Below are positions 44,401 through 56,559 of a DNA stretch of 64,000 nucleotides, piece after piece. Every line of letters starts with the position of its first letter. Within the stretch, counting starts at the first letter, position 1. The translations under genes and the position numbers were made by a program. Source of the stretch: Selaginella tamariscina (Eukaryota > Streptophyta > Lycopodiopsida > Selaginellales > Selaginellaceae); contig PUQB01000542.1 in assembly GCA_003024785.1 (NCBI GenBank), positions 107,123-171,122 on the forward strand. The letters are read 5' to 3'. The notes beneath the pieces are model-generated. The model did no database searches, was not told where the DNA came from, and was given only the letters and a program-made list of their open reading frames with translations.

Positions 44401-47400
44401 ATGGCCAGGATTGTTTACGGCAATTTGGATCACGATGTTCCTGTGATAGATGGTGTTGGAATCATTCTTACTAATCAGATTAGAACGTTCTTTGGCATTT
44501 TTGATTGGCAAAGTGTTCGTCTTTTTAAACTTCTTCATGGGCAATCTGCTTTACAGATCGAAATAAACGAGGACCAAGATGCTGGAGGGAAGGATAATCC
44601 AGGATATGTTTTGTTACCGGATGAAGGACCATTGTTTAAGCTTGTCGTTGCTTCTGACTCTGAATACTCAACGTTGAAGAACCTTTTCACTTCTAATACC
44701 TGCAAAAAGGGAAGAATTCTTATCGAGGGTTCCACGATCATTCATACAAATGAATTGCCTATTGCGTATGATGGGGATGTCATTTTTGAGCTCCCTCCTT
44801 CCGAATACAAATACAAAGGAATGAATCGGAAAGAGGATGGACATACCTGGACAGCAGGAACGACCAGCAACTGGAATTTTCAAGCGAGGGTGTCCAGGAG
44901 CAAATGTGTTGGGAGCCTTTGCTGTATCAACCCGGACTGCCCTGCTTCTAAGGCAGGATTTCCGAACTGCACTAAATGGAAAGGATGTATTGTTTCCCCA
45001 CCTTCAATCGACAAACTGGCAAAAGGATTGACATGTTTTTTCTGTAAAGAAAATCCATTGTGCCTTGAAGTTTGTCATGCTGTGGCGTTTTGCGTTTTCC
45101 CAGACGACATAACCAAGACTAGATTGTTTATCCACCAGGGAAAACATTCACATCCAGTGGGTGATGGTGTTTCTGCATCGAACAAAGAAGAAATGCATAT
45201 GGCGGTCCAGAATGCAACAGAAAGAACTCCCAGAGCTAGTCCAAGAGTCATCGAAATGGCAGCATGTAAAGATGCTATCTTTGGTTTTCTATTAGATAAT
45301 TCTGAGCCTGGAAGTTGGGATAAGCTCATGGATCATTTGCAACCATTATCAAACAATCGAAGGTACAATTAGAGTTTTACTTTGTGCTGAGCATTCTTTG
45401 ATAATACCTTTGATGCAGAGTTCGTCAATGGGTAGCGTCCGCAAAGAGAACTGCTGCTGAAATGCCAGAGAATATTGATGGATTATTGGAGCTGAAACGA
45501 AGGTTGTCTATCCCATTCATCCACGTGATTCACTATCCTGGGATGAATTTCCGTGGTTCAGACGACCAGGCATTAGTTTTTAAGATGACGGTTTCAGGGC
45601 CAGGTTCTGGAATCGATTATGTAAGGATGTGCCAACCTCCTCTTGGCCCTTTGCAGAAGAGTTGGGTTCTACTTGATCACACACACCGTGTTGTTGATAA
45701 GTGGATCACTCTGGCATTGCATGTTTACGACCCAAAGTAAGATGTTATCTTTTTGTTGTTTGCTTAACTCTTTGATTATTTTATAGTGTGCGCCGATTAT
45801 CCACCATTGCTTATGGTGACATGAAGAGACAAACGGCTGGAGCTGTGGAGAAGTTTTTTCGTGCTATGTTGGATGTCTGTTCCGAGAAGGGAATCTACAA
45901 TGTGCAGTTCGCTGGGTTTATGTCCGATGAAGCAGGAGCGATCTGGCAAGCAATTAGGAATGTGTTCTTTAATGGCCAAGAAATTCCTGGACGTGAACGG
46001 AGCTGTATCTTTCACTATGAACAAGCCATACAACGTGTGACAAGGAAGTGGGTCCCTCTTGAACATCAACAACAACATCTTCAACTTTTGAGATCATGGC
46101 CAACAGCCACATCAACAACTGATCGTGAAGAAATTGAAAATAATCTTTTCCGCTTTTGGAATGAAAATGTGAAGGATGTTGGAGTTATGCAGACGTGGTT
46201 TTCATGGTGGGAAAGACAGAAGAATCATATTTCAAATGTTGTTCTTGAAAGCATGCCGGAGAATGCTGCAAGGGTTGTGCCCATGACAAACCAGTCGGAG
46301 TCTGTTCACGGAAGATGGAGGAGGGCTAGAGATTCAAAATACATTTCATTGTACCAAGCTACAATCCACGACCTGACTGAATCAGTGCGACAATGTGCTC
46401 TTGTGAAGGCTTTTAGAGATGGAAGGTATAGTGGTTCCGGGCCGACTTCAGAGGAGCTCTCAGCAAGGTTCGAGAGAAGAATGTCAAATGCTACTCAACA
46501 ACACCTACAGCAAAGGTTATCATCGACTTAGTTGAAGATGTTGCTCCATCAAGCATGCAGGATACTGCTTTTGTGGCTGCCACGAATGTTGAACATCGCA
46601 CTGTGCAAAGAAATATGGGGTCAGAGGCTGAACGATCCCACCGACCGGACATCTTCTATAGTGAACAGGTTATTCCAACACAGTGTAGACGGAAGCGACG
46701 ATTGGATTTTCAACTTGCAGAAGAACATGAAGAATATGTTCTGGTTGAAGAACAAGATGTTACACCTGGACAATGGGCGATTAGAAGATGTGGTGAAAGA
46801 AGTTCTGTGAAATGTCTGGCAGGCTTTCCCTCTTCAGGAGGTCAGTGGAGTGCTTGTGACAAAAAGATCAGTCCTAGTGGTAATCGAGTGGCTGCTCCTT
46901 GTTTTTTTGGAAGGATCAGATACAATGACAAAGAAACTGGTGAAGAATGCTTTCGCTCACAAATGATGTATTTTTGTCCAACAAACATGCTTTGCAACAG
47001 ACATCCAAGACCAACTATTGTTTCTCCGCCAGCTTCTACCTCGGTTTGGAAAGTTCAAGTGGGCACGAAGCTGATAGCAATGGAGATCAATGATCTGGCA
47101 AGATCAGGTTTTATGCTAGCTGGGCTTCCTTCAGCTCATGCAGGAGTGCCAGGTTTTTCAACACCTCATGTTCCTTCAGTTCCTGTTGGAGTCACTGGAT
47201 TTTCAACACCCCCTGCACAATTTCGTGGACCTCCTGTTCCTGCAAGTGGTCGTGCAACAAGAACACCTTTAGGGATGTCTAAGAAACAACAGGTAAGTTT
47301 TGAAGCATGTTTGACGTTGGGAGCATATGTCGCAGAAGTTGACGTGGTTGATCCTCCAACATGCATTCGCTTCAGAGTATGTGACAACGACCATACATCT

Positions 47401-47619
47401 GCTTGGGTTGTCATTTGTAGCGCACCATCTTGTTCATGCTCGGAGTTCTGCAATGGTCGTCAGTGGGTGCCTTGCAAACATATGTATTTTGTTTACAAGC
47501 GTGTACTGGGAGCTGATCCTCGAGTTGTCAAGCATTTGCAACGTCGTACACTTGCACCCCGTGAACTAAGTTCTTTATTGATGCTACCAAGGAACCTCCA
47601 TCCTCCACCATCTATTTAG
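44401..47619 (+). pseudogene. Element B transposase, Mutator-like, one frame change
   Basis: Three exons (44,401-45,362; 45,419-45,736; 45,787-47,619) with introns of 56 and 50 bp. The start MARIVYGN matches element A. A WRKY/GCM1-like finger ends FIHQGKHSHP. The DDE core has WVLLDHTHRVVD, FAGFMSDEAGAIW, the CxxH motif in RSCIFHYEQAI, and TNQSESVHGRWRRAR. A SWIM finger near the C-terminus reads CSCSEFCNGRQWVPCKHMYF. Exon 3 is open to 46,531 in one frame. The rest (from about 46,485, reading STTPTAKVIIDLVED) is in another frame, so a single small deletion or insertion near 46,485 breaks an otherwise whole gene, unless a very short unseen intron lies there. The C-terminal third has a proline-rich linker with two VPVGVTGFSTP-like repeats not seen in A. 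Confidence 0.85.
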
Positions 47620-47782
47620 TGTGTTTGGTTTGTTTTCAAACAGCTTCGGTTTTATATTTGTTATTTCAAACTTATAATTTTCAATATAAATTTTAATGGT
47701 AATTTTATGTTTAGCATATTTTTAAGTAATTTAACATATATTTTCTTTAAATACAACAAAAATATACTACCATATTTTGTAT

Positions 47783-47984
47783 GCGGCCGCCGCACTAGAA
47801 TATTCTAGAATATTCTTGAAAATTTTGGAAGGTCCAATTGTGTGTACACTTGGCAGTACGAAAAATTTCCGTACAGAATATTCGAGGATATCTAGACGGA
47901 AATCGTACGGAACAACGGAATATTCAAGAATATTCGGAATCTAGGTCAAGCTTGTTGACCTGCGCTCGAATTTCGCCGTGCCCC
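47783..47984 (-). repeat. Right end of element B: palindrome core, GAATATTC cluster and inverted repeat
   Basis: Begins with GCGGCCGCCGCAC (shared with the central palindrome), then GAATATTC at about 47,799, 47,808, 47,875, 47,919 and 47,929, an ACGGAAATCGTACGG block, and the terminal CGCTCGAATTTCGCCGTGCC. Confidence 0.7.
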
Positions 47985-47993
47985 TATAGGAAG
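47985..47993. repeat. Target-site duplication of element B, right
   Basis: TATAGGAAG, identical to 38,992-39,000. Confidence 0.88.
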
Positions 47994-48126
47994 TGGTTCC
48001 TTTTACATTTTTTAAACATAGGAAAACTACCTTCTTAATTTAATATAAAAGGAAAGTTTGAAGGTTTAATTTAAACTTTTTAGGAAATGACTTTTTACAT
48101 AGTAGTATATTCTTTCGAATATGCTA

Positions 48127-48273
48127 TTAAATATTCTAAAAGAATATATAAAATATACTTTAATTAATGTGAACTACTCAAGTACTACGTTGAGTAGTTC
48201 AACGTAGTAGATTGAGTAGTTCACATTAATTAAAGTATATTTTCATATATTCCTTTAGAATGTATCAAATATT
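48127..48273. repeat. Long perfect-stem fold-back
   Basis: The left arm (48,127-48,181) and right arm (48,212-48,273) are inverse complements over about 55-60 bp. The inner 30 bases (ending GTGAACTACTCAA) match exactly. The 30-base loop itself contains ACTACGTTGA/TCAACGTAGT, which can pair. It may be a fold-back or MITE-like element, or the terminal region of hAT element 2. A transcript across it would form a long hairpin RNA. Confidence 0.8.
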
Positions 48274-49983
48274 ATGGAGAATGAGCAATATGAGCTTGAG
48301 CACAAGCGTAAGAGGAAAAAAAAATGAAAAATAGACCATTGGATAGCTGGTTTGGCAGAGTAAAAAATCATTAAATCAGGAAGCTCAGGTGGTGATTGAA
48401 AATCAAGAGCCTGAAGAAAACAGGATCAGAGATGCAAGAAAGCTTTGGAAATCAAGCTGGGTGTTAGAGTATGATTGGCTGAGATTTGATTATGATAAAG
48501 TAAGAGTGTTTTGTGTAGCTTGCAAGTAGGACAAGGGTAACAAGGCTACTTTTGGCAAGAATGGAGCTACAAATATCAGAACTTCAGCCTTCAACAACAT
48601 GCTAGAAGCTCAGCTCACAAGAATGCCATATGGTTGATGGAAAAAGGAAAAGGTTCTTTGGATACAGTTGTTGAGAAGCAGCAAGTTCATGTGAATGAGC
48701 AGCTAACAACACTCTTCAAGGCTGCTTTATTTGTTGGAAAAAGAGGATCTCTCCCTCAACAAGTTTCAGCCTTTGTGCTTGTTCTTGAAGTTTACTAGTT
48801 GTCATTTGCTTTCACATTACAACAATAACAAGGCATGTACAAAGTTCATCTCTAGCATCAGCCACATTTTAGAGAAGAATGTTTCTCAAAGGATCAATCA
48901 AAGTCCTTGGTTTGGGCTTATGATTGATGAGGCCACAGATATAGGCACTGTTTAGCACTTGATTTGCTATGTTTGATACGTTGAAGAGGCCGAAGTTAAG
49001 CATGTTCATTTAGGATTATTAGCCTTAACAGATAATAATGCAGAGGCTATTTTCAAGAAAATTATGGAGCTCAGTTTGGACATGAGCAAGCTGGTAGCAT
49101 TTGGCAGCGATGGAGCCTCTGTGATGGTAGGGAGAAATACTGGAGTTGCTACAAGGTTAAAGCAAGTCAATCCTTTCATCACATCTTTGCATTGTGTAGC
49201 TCATGGAAGTAATCTGGCAATGGGGGATTGTGCAAAGGATGTGAGGTGCAAAGAGATGCAAAGACAGATAGCAAAGGGTATGTACTTGTTCTTGATTATG
49301 GTAGATGGACAACTGCATGCACTTAGAGGGGCTGTGAAAGGATGGTTTTATAGAGGGATTGAGCTAGATAGAAGTGTGGATGGAAAAACGGTTCCAGCAA
49401 GACTTCTCAAAAGTGGTGGTGGAGAGTTTAAAGAGAAGGTTTAAGGAGGCATGTGTCTTGGAGAACTTCAAAGCACTTAGTCCTTTGCATATGCCTACAA
49501 GTAATAAAGCTTTGAAGGATTATGGTATTTTGGAAGTTGATGCTCTTTTGACGTTTTATGGAGAAGACAAACAGGTTGCTGGGAAGAGCTTTCTCAAGCT
49601 CTTATTTAGCTAAGGAAGCTGTTCTAGCTGAGTACAAGAAGTTCAAAGTTCAAGCTTCAATAGAATGGCAAGGAAAAAGTTTCTTGGAGGTGATGAAGGT
49701 TATTATGTCTGTGAGAGATTACCAAGAGAAGTACTCAGAGCTTGTTAAGCTGGAAGGACTTGGAATGGTTCAGTGTTGTAGTACAACTATATATGAAAGA
49801 GGATTCAGCAAGCTGAGCCATATCAAAGATAAATGGAGAAACAGATTGAAAGCCAGCACTATGGATTCTCTGTTGAGAATTGCTTTACAGAGGCCACCAA
49901 TGGAAAAACTTTATGAGTTTCCCATTCATCTAGCAATTCAACATTGGAAAGCTTCTGGTAAGTATGCTAAGCATCTCATGTAA
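48274..49983 (+). mobile_element. hAT-superfamily element 2, broken transposase
   Basis: Plus strand. The parts in order are LDSWFGRV near 48,340, and RDARKLWKSSWVLEYDWLRF with VFCVACK (TTF-type zinc finger, about 48,430-48,530). Next are ILEKNVSQRINQSPWFGLMI with DEATDIGTV (first catalytic region, to 48,955), then SKLVAFGSDGASVMVGRNTG with LHCVAHGSNLA (49,085-49,220). Last is the C-terminal hAT dimerisation block GMVQCCSTTIYERGFSKLSH, with TMDSLLRIALQRPP, ending at 49,983. Several stops and frame changes interrupt it, so it is inactive. It is similar in type to hAT element 1 but has diverged from it. Terminal repeats and 8-bp duplication were not identified. Confidence 0.75.
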
Positions 49984-51824
49984 AAAGGTACCATTTAAAA
50001 TCACAAGTTTTAGGAAATCTTACTTATAAACTTTTTTAATTATAGGAAGTTTACGGCTGGATTTCTGTATTTCCTTTTTTATTTCAAAGTTGTAGGAAAT
50101 TTTATAAGTTAAAATTTTAAATTTTGTAAACGCTACCAAGGAAGTAGACTTCTCGTAACTGTGTGGAATATTGAAGAATATAATATGTTCATATCCATGT
50201 CATTTATTCCCATATATATTAAAAAAAAAGTTGGGCCTTACTATAACATTTCTAATGTAAATGCATCATCGATAAATTTTGATATAACTTCGGTGTTGAG
50301 ATAACAAGAACAAAGAATTGATAATTAGGAAATATAAATGAGACAATAAAATTATGTGTGATAGCATGGCACACGTATTAAAATAATTTCCTTATGGGTA
50401 TTGTAGTCCTCAAATTTTTTCTCACATAAGAATTATTATAATTTTCTCAACAAATCTAGTGTTGTAATTATAATGTCCTTTAGAACAAATTAAATCAATT
50501 TAAAATTTTAACACAATATGTTACAAAACACTAAAAATAAGAAGCTAGTTTGCACAATGGGGCCCCTCTTAATTCCAATATTTTTTAAGAAGAATTTAGC
50601 ATGTATTATTGTTATGACATATGAAGTAAAATAAAATTAAATGTGAATTCCTTGTGAATGAAAATGTAAATTTCTTTAAGATTAATGCATTTTTGAATTA
50701 ATATGTTTTTTTTATTTAAATGCATATGTGGATGGGTTTTAGTGCATGTTAATTAAAAAAAAAAAATTAACCTAAAAAACCCTTGGAAACCCTTTGAATT
50801 TAAGAGAAATATGAATTTCCCCTCACTTTCTTATATATGTCTTAACAGGGGCCCCATTCTGCAAGTGTCCCAAATAAGAAATAAATATGATTTATGAATA
50901 AGTTTAGACCAACTTTAAATCTACTATTTAGAATAGTTCCAACTTATTTAAAACATAAAAGCATAAATGTTATTTCTTTAAGAAGAAACCTTAGATAGTT
51001 TTTTTTTTTTTCTTCACATATACTGCAAATGTTTGAACAAATGAAATTGATAATTATACTGCTTGGGTAAATGAAATTGAGAATTGCTTCAGATTCACCC
51101 GTTGATGTGCCTTTCCATAAGATCATTTTTTCCAATATATGTATATATATTGTATTTTTTTTTCATTTGACATAAATATCAAACCTAGTTGAAAAATTAC
51201 GAGTTCATCGTCAAGACATGCTATTTATATGATTAACTTACATATATGCATCTAATCTAGTATAAATTTGTATAAATTGTTGTTGAAAATACCCTTCCTT
51301 TCTGTTAATACTCAGATCGAGCTATTGTGCAATTTTTTAGTAATATATTGTATGCCAGGTATCATCCTTGGATATATACGTGGCACTTTGTCTTATTGCT
51401 GATGAATTATTCCCTTGCAGACACGTACACCAATGAGTTGAAAAGCATAGTTTAAAATCAACTTAATCCAGAATCAGTCAATATACTGAAACACTAGTTA
51501 ATAAAGATTCACCGTGTAAATTTGTTAAGAAATTTAAAAAGTTCATAATCTCTCTCTATGTATAATTTTAAATTTAATAAAAATTCATCGCAAACCTCAG
51601 GAGATTCGTTACGAATAATAAATCTAAATTAATTTTGTAATTATTTAATAACAAGTTGCTCAATAACTATGCGTTTATCAAACATGTACAGGGTTAAACT
51701 ATAGACTGTAGCCTATTGTTTGATTTGTATATATTTGGTCGTTTATAAGGAAAAGAAGAAGCGTCTTAAATTATATAAATGCCCTTAAATTTGGTTTACT
51801 CCCTGTCTAACGTTCTTTATCAAG

Positions 51825-51827
<3 letters not shown>
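49984..51827. other. AT-rich non-coding stretch
   Basis: Nearly 1.9 kb of AT-rich DNA with long A or T runs (for example 50,756-50,767 and 51,000-51,012). I see no gene, RNA motif or repeat structure in it. Confidence 0.5.

Positions 51828-51863
<36 letters not shown>
51828..51863. repeat. (AT)n microsatellite
   Basis: About 18 AT units. A second shorter run lies at 52,366-52,394. Confidence 0.95.
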
Positions 51864-51866
<3 letters not shown>

Positions 51867-51882
51867 TATTATATATAGACGA

Positions 51883-52010
51883 CCGCTTCAGCCCATAACC
51901 AAAAGGTACCTGCTCTTGTTTCTGACAGCGATCGTAGCGTCAAGCACGTTCTTCTCCGGCATGTATATCAACACCAAAGGAGATCGGAACATAACCACAA
52001 GGATAATATG
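51883..52010 (+). other. Possible exon with one membrane segment
   Basis: An open stretch reads ITKRYLLLFLTAIVASSTFF then SGMYINTKGDRN, a basic start followed by about 18 hydrophobic residues, as in a type II membrane anchor. It is more GC-rich than its surroundings, which supports a coding origin. It has no start codon in place and no recognised continuation, so it is probably a displaced exon of an unknown host gene. Confidence 0.35.
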
Positions 52011-52361
52011 CTAAAATTTGATAAGGATATTTATGCAAATTTATAATTTATTAGAGGGTAAACTTTAAAATTTTGAGAATATATATATCATGATTCAGGT
52101 TATATATATATTTTTCCTTTATTTAATAATGAATATTAACACATGTTTCAATTTGTATTATTATTCTTTATCTATTTATCTATATATATATCAAGCAATT
52201 GACATATTTTCGTGCAGGTTCTGAAGTGTATGATTATAGAGGTTAAAGTTAAAGGGTTTTAAAGGTTTAAAAAAATGTTGGAATGTCATTGATTTAAGAA
52301 ATGTTCCATTGACTTATCGGGTTGGTACACAGCTAAAACAGACCAAATTATTGTAAATTTA

Positions 52362-52395
<34 letters not shown>

Positions 52396-54340
52396 TATAA
52401 GTATATTAAAATAGATAGTGCTTGTGTATGGGATATAATATTTTATGTAAATATATTTGATACATACGATTGTTCATATAAAGCAAGTGTGTCATTAGAG
52501 TGGGTAGATCTCTGTACGGTGATCGTGGTGAATGTGCCCATTATGCTGGCAGGTCATATGGGGCGTACAGCTTCTCAAGGCCCATCTACCGACACTGCAT
52601 ATGAAAGATGTTGATCACCTTCTCGAACCGCTCCTCCCCGGTCTGACCGTGATTCAAGTCCTTGTGAAAGTCCTCGTTCATATGACAAGACATTTTAAGG
52701 AAGATCTATCCAAGTTGCCTAAACCGGTTTTGAATACATGTATCATCGTGTGTGTGCAGTGCACTCGTGTATATCTACTATTAGCATTCGTATGTGTAGT
52801 GTGCGGTGAGACATTCCTACTTATATATATGTATCTGTAGCCAAACATTAGAAAAAATCTCCTCTCTTTCTCTCTTGTATTTGTACGTGCACCGATGTAT
52901 GCTACACAATGGTGGGCTGCCAAAAGCTAAAGCATTAGCGAAAAATCTCTTTTCTTTATCTAGCATGTGCTGGACTTAAACTACAATGTCCCTTGAGAAA
53001 AGCTATATAAGCGCAATATAACACATATACACACATGATATATGAGGTTACCACATTCATGTTCCATTTATGATACGTTGGCACAGCGGTTAAATTATAC
53101 CCGGTAAATCTTTAGTAGGTGTACCTGATTAAGTGGACCTATACTTCCATTTATGTCCATTGATGTTATATGGTGTTACATTTACTTCCATTTACGTTAT
53201 ATGGTGTCACATTTGTAACAGATGTTTTTATGGCACGTTATTTATATTAAAGGTTTTGCATAGATGAATATGCAGCTATATAGATGTAATGTGTATATAG
53301 AGATGTATTGCTGACGTATTAAGAACTTTTGCAGGACTACGCCTTCGTCAACAGTTGAAGCAGACCACACCGAAGACGATCATAAATTCGACAGATGCAA
53401 AATGCTGGAGAAAGAACAAGAGGAATGGGAATCACACCAGCCGTCGATTCGTACACAGCCATCTCCCAGTCCCAGTGCTGCGGAACAAATGTCACCAAAG
53501 TGAACAAAGAAGAAGTGGCAAAAGAAGACTGCCGTTACTCCTGTTGCCTCCTCACGGGACACTGCTGCAACTTTGAAGTACAATTATTACAACTATGGTA
53601 TATAGTTCTTATATACAATTTGATTTATGCTCACATATATAACTGTTTACTATATGGTAATGATATACTATTTGTCCCATGTTAATGTGCCAAGTTTTAT
53701 ACACTAGTCTTAATTTGTACCCATTATAAATCTATACATATATATCTATACACGTGCATTTCCATATGTATTTTATAAAGTTTTTTATCACATTAATGGT
53801 GTAACTCGGAGATAATTATACATTTAAATGTATGGTGCGTGTGCACCTGTGCATGTTTGTTTTATCGTAATGTGTTCAAAAATAACACTTTTATGTACAT
53901 TTATTATATATTAATATTGATGTGTTAAAAGAAGCACCCTCAAACAAATATGGGTCTCTTTGTAATCTTAGGGGCACTTCACATTGCCCATTAACTAGCC
54001 TTAAAATGCCTTTTAAACTAAAATGGCTTCACACTAGTCCAATTAAGTAAAATTTAATGGAACTAATTTAAGCATGTAATTTAATGAAAATTTATATACA
54101 CCGGGCATTCCTTTAAATTAGTTTAAATGGGACTTTAAAATTTTAATTATTTTTTACCATTAAATTAAATGTGTCAAATTGTATGTTTAATCGCATTAGT
54201 TTAGGGCGGAGTAGAGATTTAGAATTGTTCAAGCATTTTGCCGCAGGAGGAGTGTGTGTAGCACCAGAGTAAGCTTTTGCCTCCTTATTAACAACAAAAC
54301 TATCGGTGATCGAAGCTTTCTCATCTACCTTGTGAAAATG
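52011..54340. other. AT-rich stretch with possible scattered exon remains
   Basis: Two GC-richer patches stand out. 52,510-52,700 reads RSSPPRSDRDSSPCESPRSY in one frame, like an Arg/Ser-rich domain. 53,335-53,570 reads RDYAFVNS, then FDRCKMLEKEQEEWESHQPS after a stop. They could be remains of an RNA-binding SR-type gene, but the support is thin. The rest shows no gene. Confidence 0.3.
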
Positions 54341-54399
54341 CCCCGACATAAGAATGGTATGTATTGCTCTTTTCAAGCTTCTTTCTTAATTTGTTGCTC

Positions 54400-54950
54400 A
54401 ATTTTAGATGCTGAGAAAATTAATAGTGAGAAGAATGGTGAGATCGACAACCTAATTGGTCTAACGATGAGACAATGATGCTGTTAGAAGCCAAATGCGT
54501 TGAATTTGAAGAAGCTGCTGCAATCACAGATCAGAGGGAGAAGATGGTATCTTCATCCGAAAAATGGGAAGCCATTTCGATGAAGTTGGCAAAATCTGGG
54601 GTCCTTCGTCCAGGAAGATCGTGTGCAACTCGTTAGGAAGCCATTCTTCAATTGTACAAGCGTATCCGGGACTATGATAAAAGCACGGGCTGTGCCGAAT
54701 ACTTTAGTTTCGATGAAGCACAAAGGCAAGCCCTTGTTCATGTGAAATTGCCGCGAAACTCACGAAGGACATGTTTGGACTGATGGAGGATATTTTAGCA
54801 TCGAAGCCAAATATAGCTCCAGTAAATGTGAAGGATACGAATGTAAGAGAGAGAGAAGTGGTAGAACGAAGAAGAGCATAAGAAAAGCCTGAAGCACTAA
54901 TTATGAGAATGAAGAAGAAGCAACTGAGAATGACATGACAGTTGCAGGTG
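54400..54950 (+). pseudogene. Trihelix (GT-factor)-like DNA-binding gene fragment
   Basis: The plus strand reads PNWSNDETMMLLEAKCVEFE, then SSSEKWEAISMKLAKSGVLR, PGRSCATR, a stop, EAILQLYKRIRDYDKSTGCA and EYFSFDEAQRQAL. Spaced Trp residues, G-x-RPGRSC and K-x-Y-KRIRD-x-x-x-STG-x-x-x-YF are the plan of the plant trihelix/Myb-SANT-like domain. The in-frame TAG at 54,636 stands exactly where the third helix normally has Trp (TGG), a one-base change. A further frame change follows near 54,760, after which MEDILASKPNIAPVNVKDTN continues. It could be a host transcription factor remnant or a passenger of a transposon. It lies just before the cargo fragment of element C. Confidence 0.6.
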
Positions 54951-55019
54951 ACAGGGAACAAGGTTCCACAGGTCGATTAAAGCGGAAGAGACTGCATTCG
55001 GTTCAATTATTCGATGGAG

Positions 55020-56487
55020 CCGAATGAGTTTCTGGAGCGTGAGGAATCTGCGCGTCGGATGATATGGAGGTAAGCTTTCAATCCAGCATTGCTACTGTCT
55101 GACTTTGTGTTATAGGTTCATACTAGCGAAGCAAATGACACCGTCCCATACGATGAAGCTGTGGACAGATCATACAAGCGAGCCTCACATGTGGTCGAAG
55201 AGCAGAGGAGCTCTAACACTGTTCGAACGGGAGCATGTTCCATTTCTGGCTCGACTGTCCGTCGCAACAGCCACCAGCTTGGGAAGCTCACTATTCGACG
55301 TGCATGGCAATGATCTACCAGCGATTGTTTGGGAGCTGGAAGAAGTAGAGGCTATCAAGAAGAGCATGAAGAAGACGGTGCGGAAGACAACTACACCTGC
55401 AAAGGGATCGGGAGCGGGACCAAGCTCTTCTATAGCACCTCCGCCGGCATTCGACTTTACAATCAATGAGGTGCAGCCACTTGTAGCTAGTTTGGACATC
55501 AAGGACGACCTGATGACCTTCATCCCAACCCTGGCTGCATCCCGTGGATCCTACGACCTAGCTGTGTGCGACATGGAGGAGATGAGCAGGTCTTTCTTCG
55601 AGCCGAGTGCTTCCCAAACAGAGGTGTACACCAAACTCCGACAACAGGTTGACAGACTACATACGGTTGAGTCACAAACGGTGTTCCAGGAAGTGGTAGG
55701 TGAATACGGCTTCAACCTCATCATCCTCGACTTGCCCAATGAGCTTGTATATGGAGGTGCTAGCATCAACAAGGACATTGTGCAGCTAGATCCGGTGAAG
55801 TTCCAGGAGGCCTTGCAGTTCAGTGGAATGCACTTGGCAGCGAGTTTTCATGGTCGTCTTCGCGAGTTCTCCTTCTGTTTCGGCGGTGATTCAGGCGGCT
55901 GCAGTAATCAACTTGGAGGTTGCAGGGACTTACAGTGTCTACCGTGCACGAGGCTGGGGATACCGTGACAAAATTAAGGTCAGCTAGCTATTCAAGTTCA
56001 AGTTTAACTTGGTCTATGTGGCAGGATAACTTGTTAGTTCTCTTGGTGCTACAAAGCTCTGAGAAGAAGTCGAAGAGGCCAAACCCTCTGGCGTTGACGA
56101 ACACGATCCTCGTCGACACCGCCGACTGTTATCAGGAGGCTTGGTAAGGAAGTACTTTGCTTTGTTTATCTTAATGGAAGTTTGTGCAGGATGATGATTC
56201 AACCGAAGAGTGTTCGACTCATGCAGCTTTTGATCGAGTGTCTCAGTAGACCTGGCGACCTAGTCTGGGATATTGGTTCCGGAACCGGGTCATCATTGTT
56301 AGCTGCCGTCGAGCTCGGAAGGAATATTATAGGAACCGAGAAGAGTTTCGAACTCTCTAGGTTAGCAACAAACAAGCTCACAGAGAACATTAGACCAGAG
56401 GAATTACCTACTCAAACACCTCCACGTCCAAGCGTAACTGGTGGTTCGAGAACTGCAGCTTTACTTAAGATGAAGAAGAAACTTTAG
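55020..56487 (+). pseudogene. Element C cargo: methyltransferase-like half, broken
   Basis: Plus-strand relative of the A and B cargo genes. It begins inside the exon-4 equivalent (NEFLEREESARRMIWR, donor GTAAGC). It continues in EPHMWSKSRGALTLFEREHV, DIKDDLMTFIPTLAASRG, the motif-IV region NLIILDLPNE and QLDPVKFQEALQFSGMHLAA. Then comes a frame change at about 55,840 (the other frame continues VVFASSPSVSAVIQAA and RARGWGYRDKIK). The next exon is LLVLLVLQSSEK. The last exon, after an intron ending at 56,189, is IQPKSVRLMQLLIECLSRPG, DLVWDIGSGTGSSLLAAVEL and a stop at 56,487. The ParB-like half is missing. It is closer to A than to B and shares A's DLPN in place of DPPY. Confidence 0.78.
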
Positions 56488-56559
56488 CTAATGTATATTG
56501 AGTAATAAATTAAGCTAATATAAAATAGAAAACGATAAAAATACAACAGTTTTACTAGA

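Larger units (their letters stand above)
39001..47984 (+). mobile_element. Element B: large Mutator-like transposon with intact methyltransferase-like cargo
   Basis: 8,984 bp between exact 9-bp direct repeats TATAGGAAG. The ends are imperfect inverted repeats: GGGTTTGACATTTCCTCGAG with CGCAG after it at the left and, complemented, GGGGCACGGCGAAATTCGAG with CGCAG after it at the right. Further in, both carry ACGGAATTTCCGT-like and GAATATTC motifs. It has the same layout as element A: a minus-strand ParB-like/methyltransferase-like gene (42,928-39,696) and a plus-strand transposase gene (44,401-47,619), with a palindromic region between them. The cargo gene is intact over seven exons; the transposase has one frame change. 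Protein divergence from A is large, so A and B are different subfamilies, yet gene order and end motifs are kept. Confidence 0.9.

Noticed and set aside
50944-51135. Minus-strand open frame in AT-rich DNA
   Set aside because: Low-complexity composition, no splice or start context, no similarity recognised.
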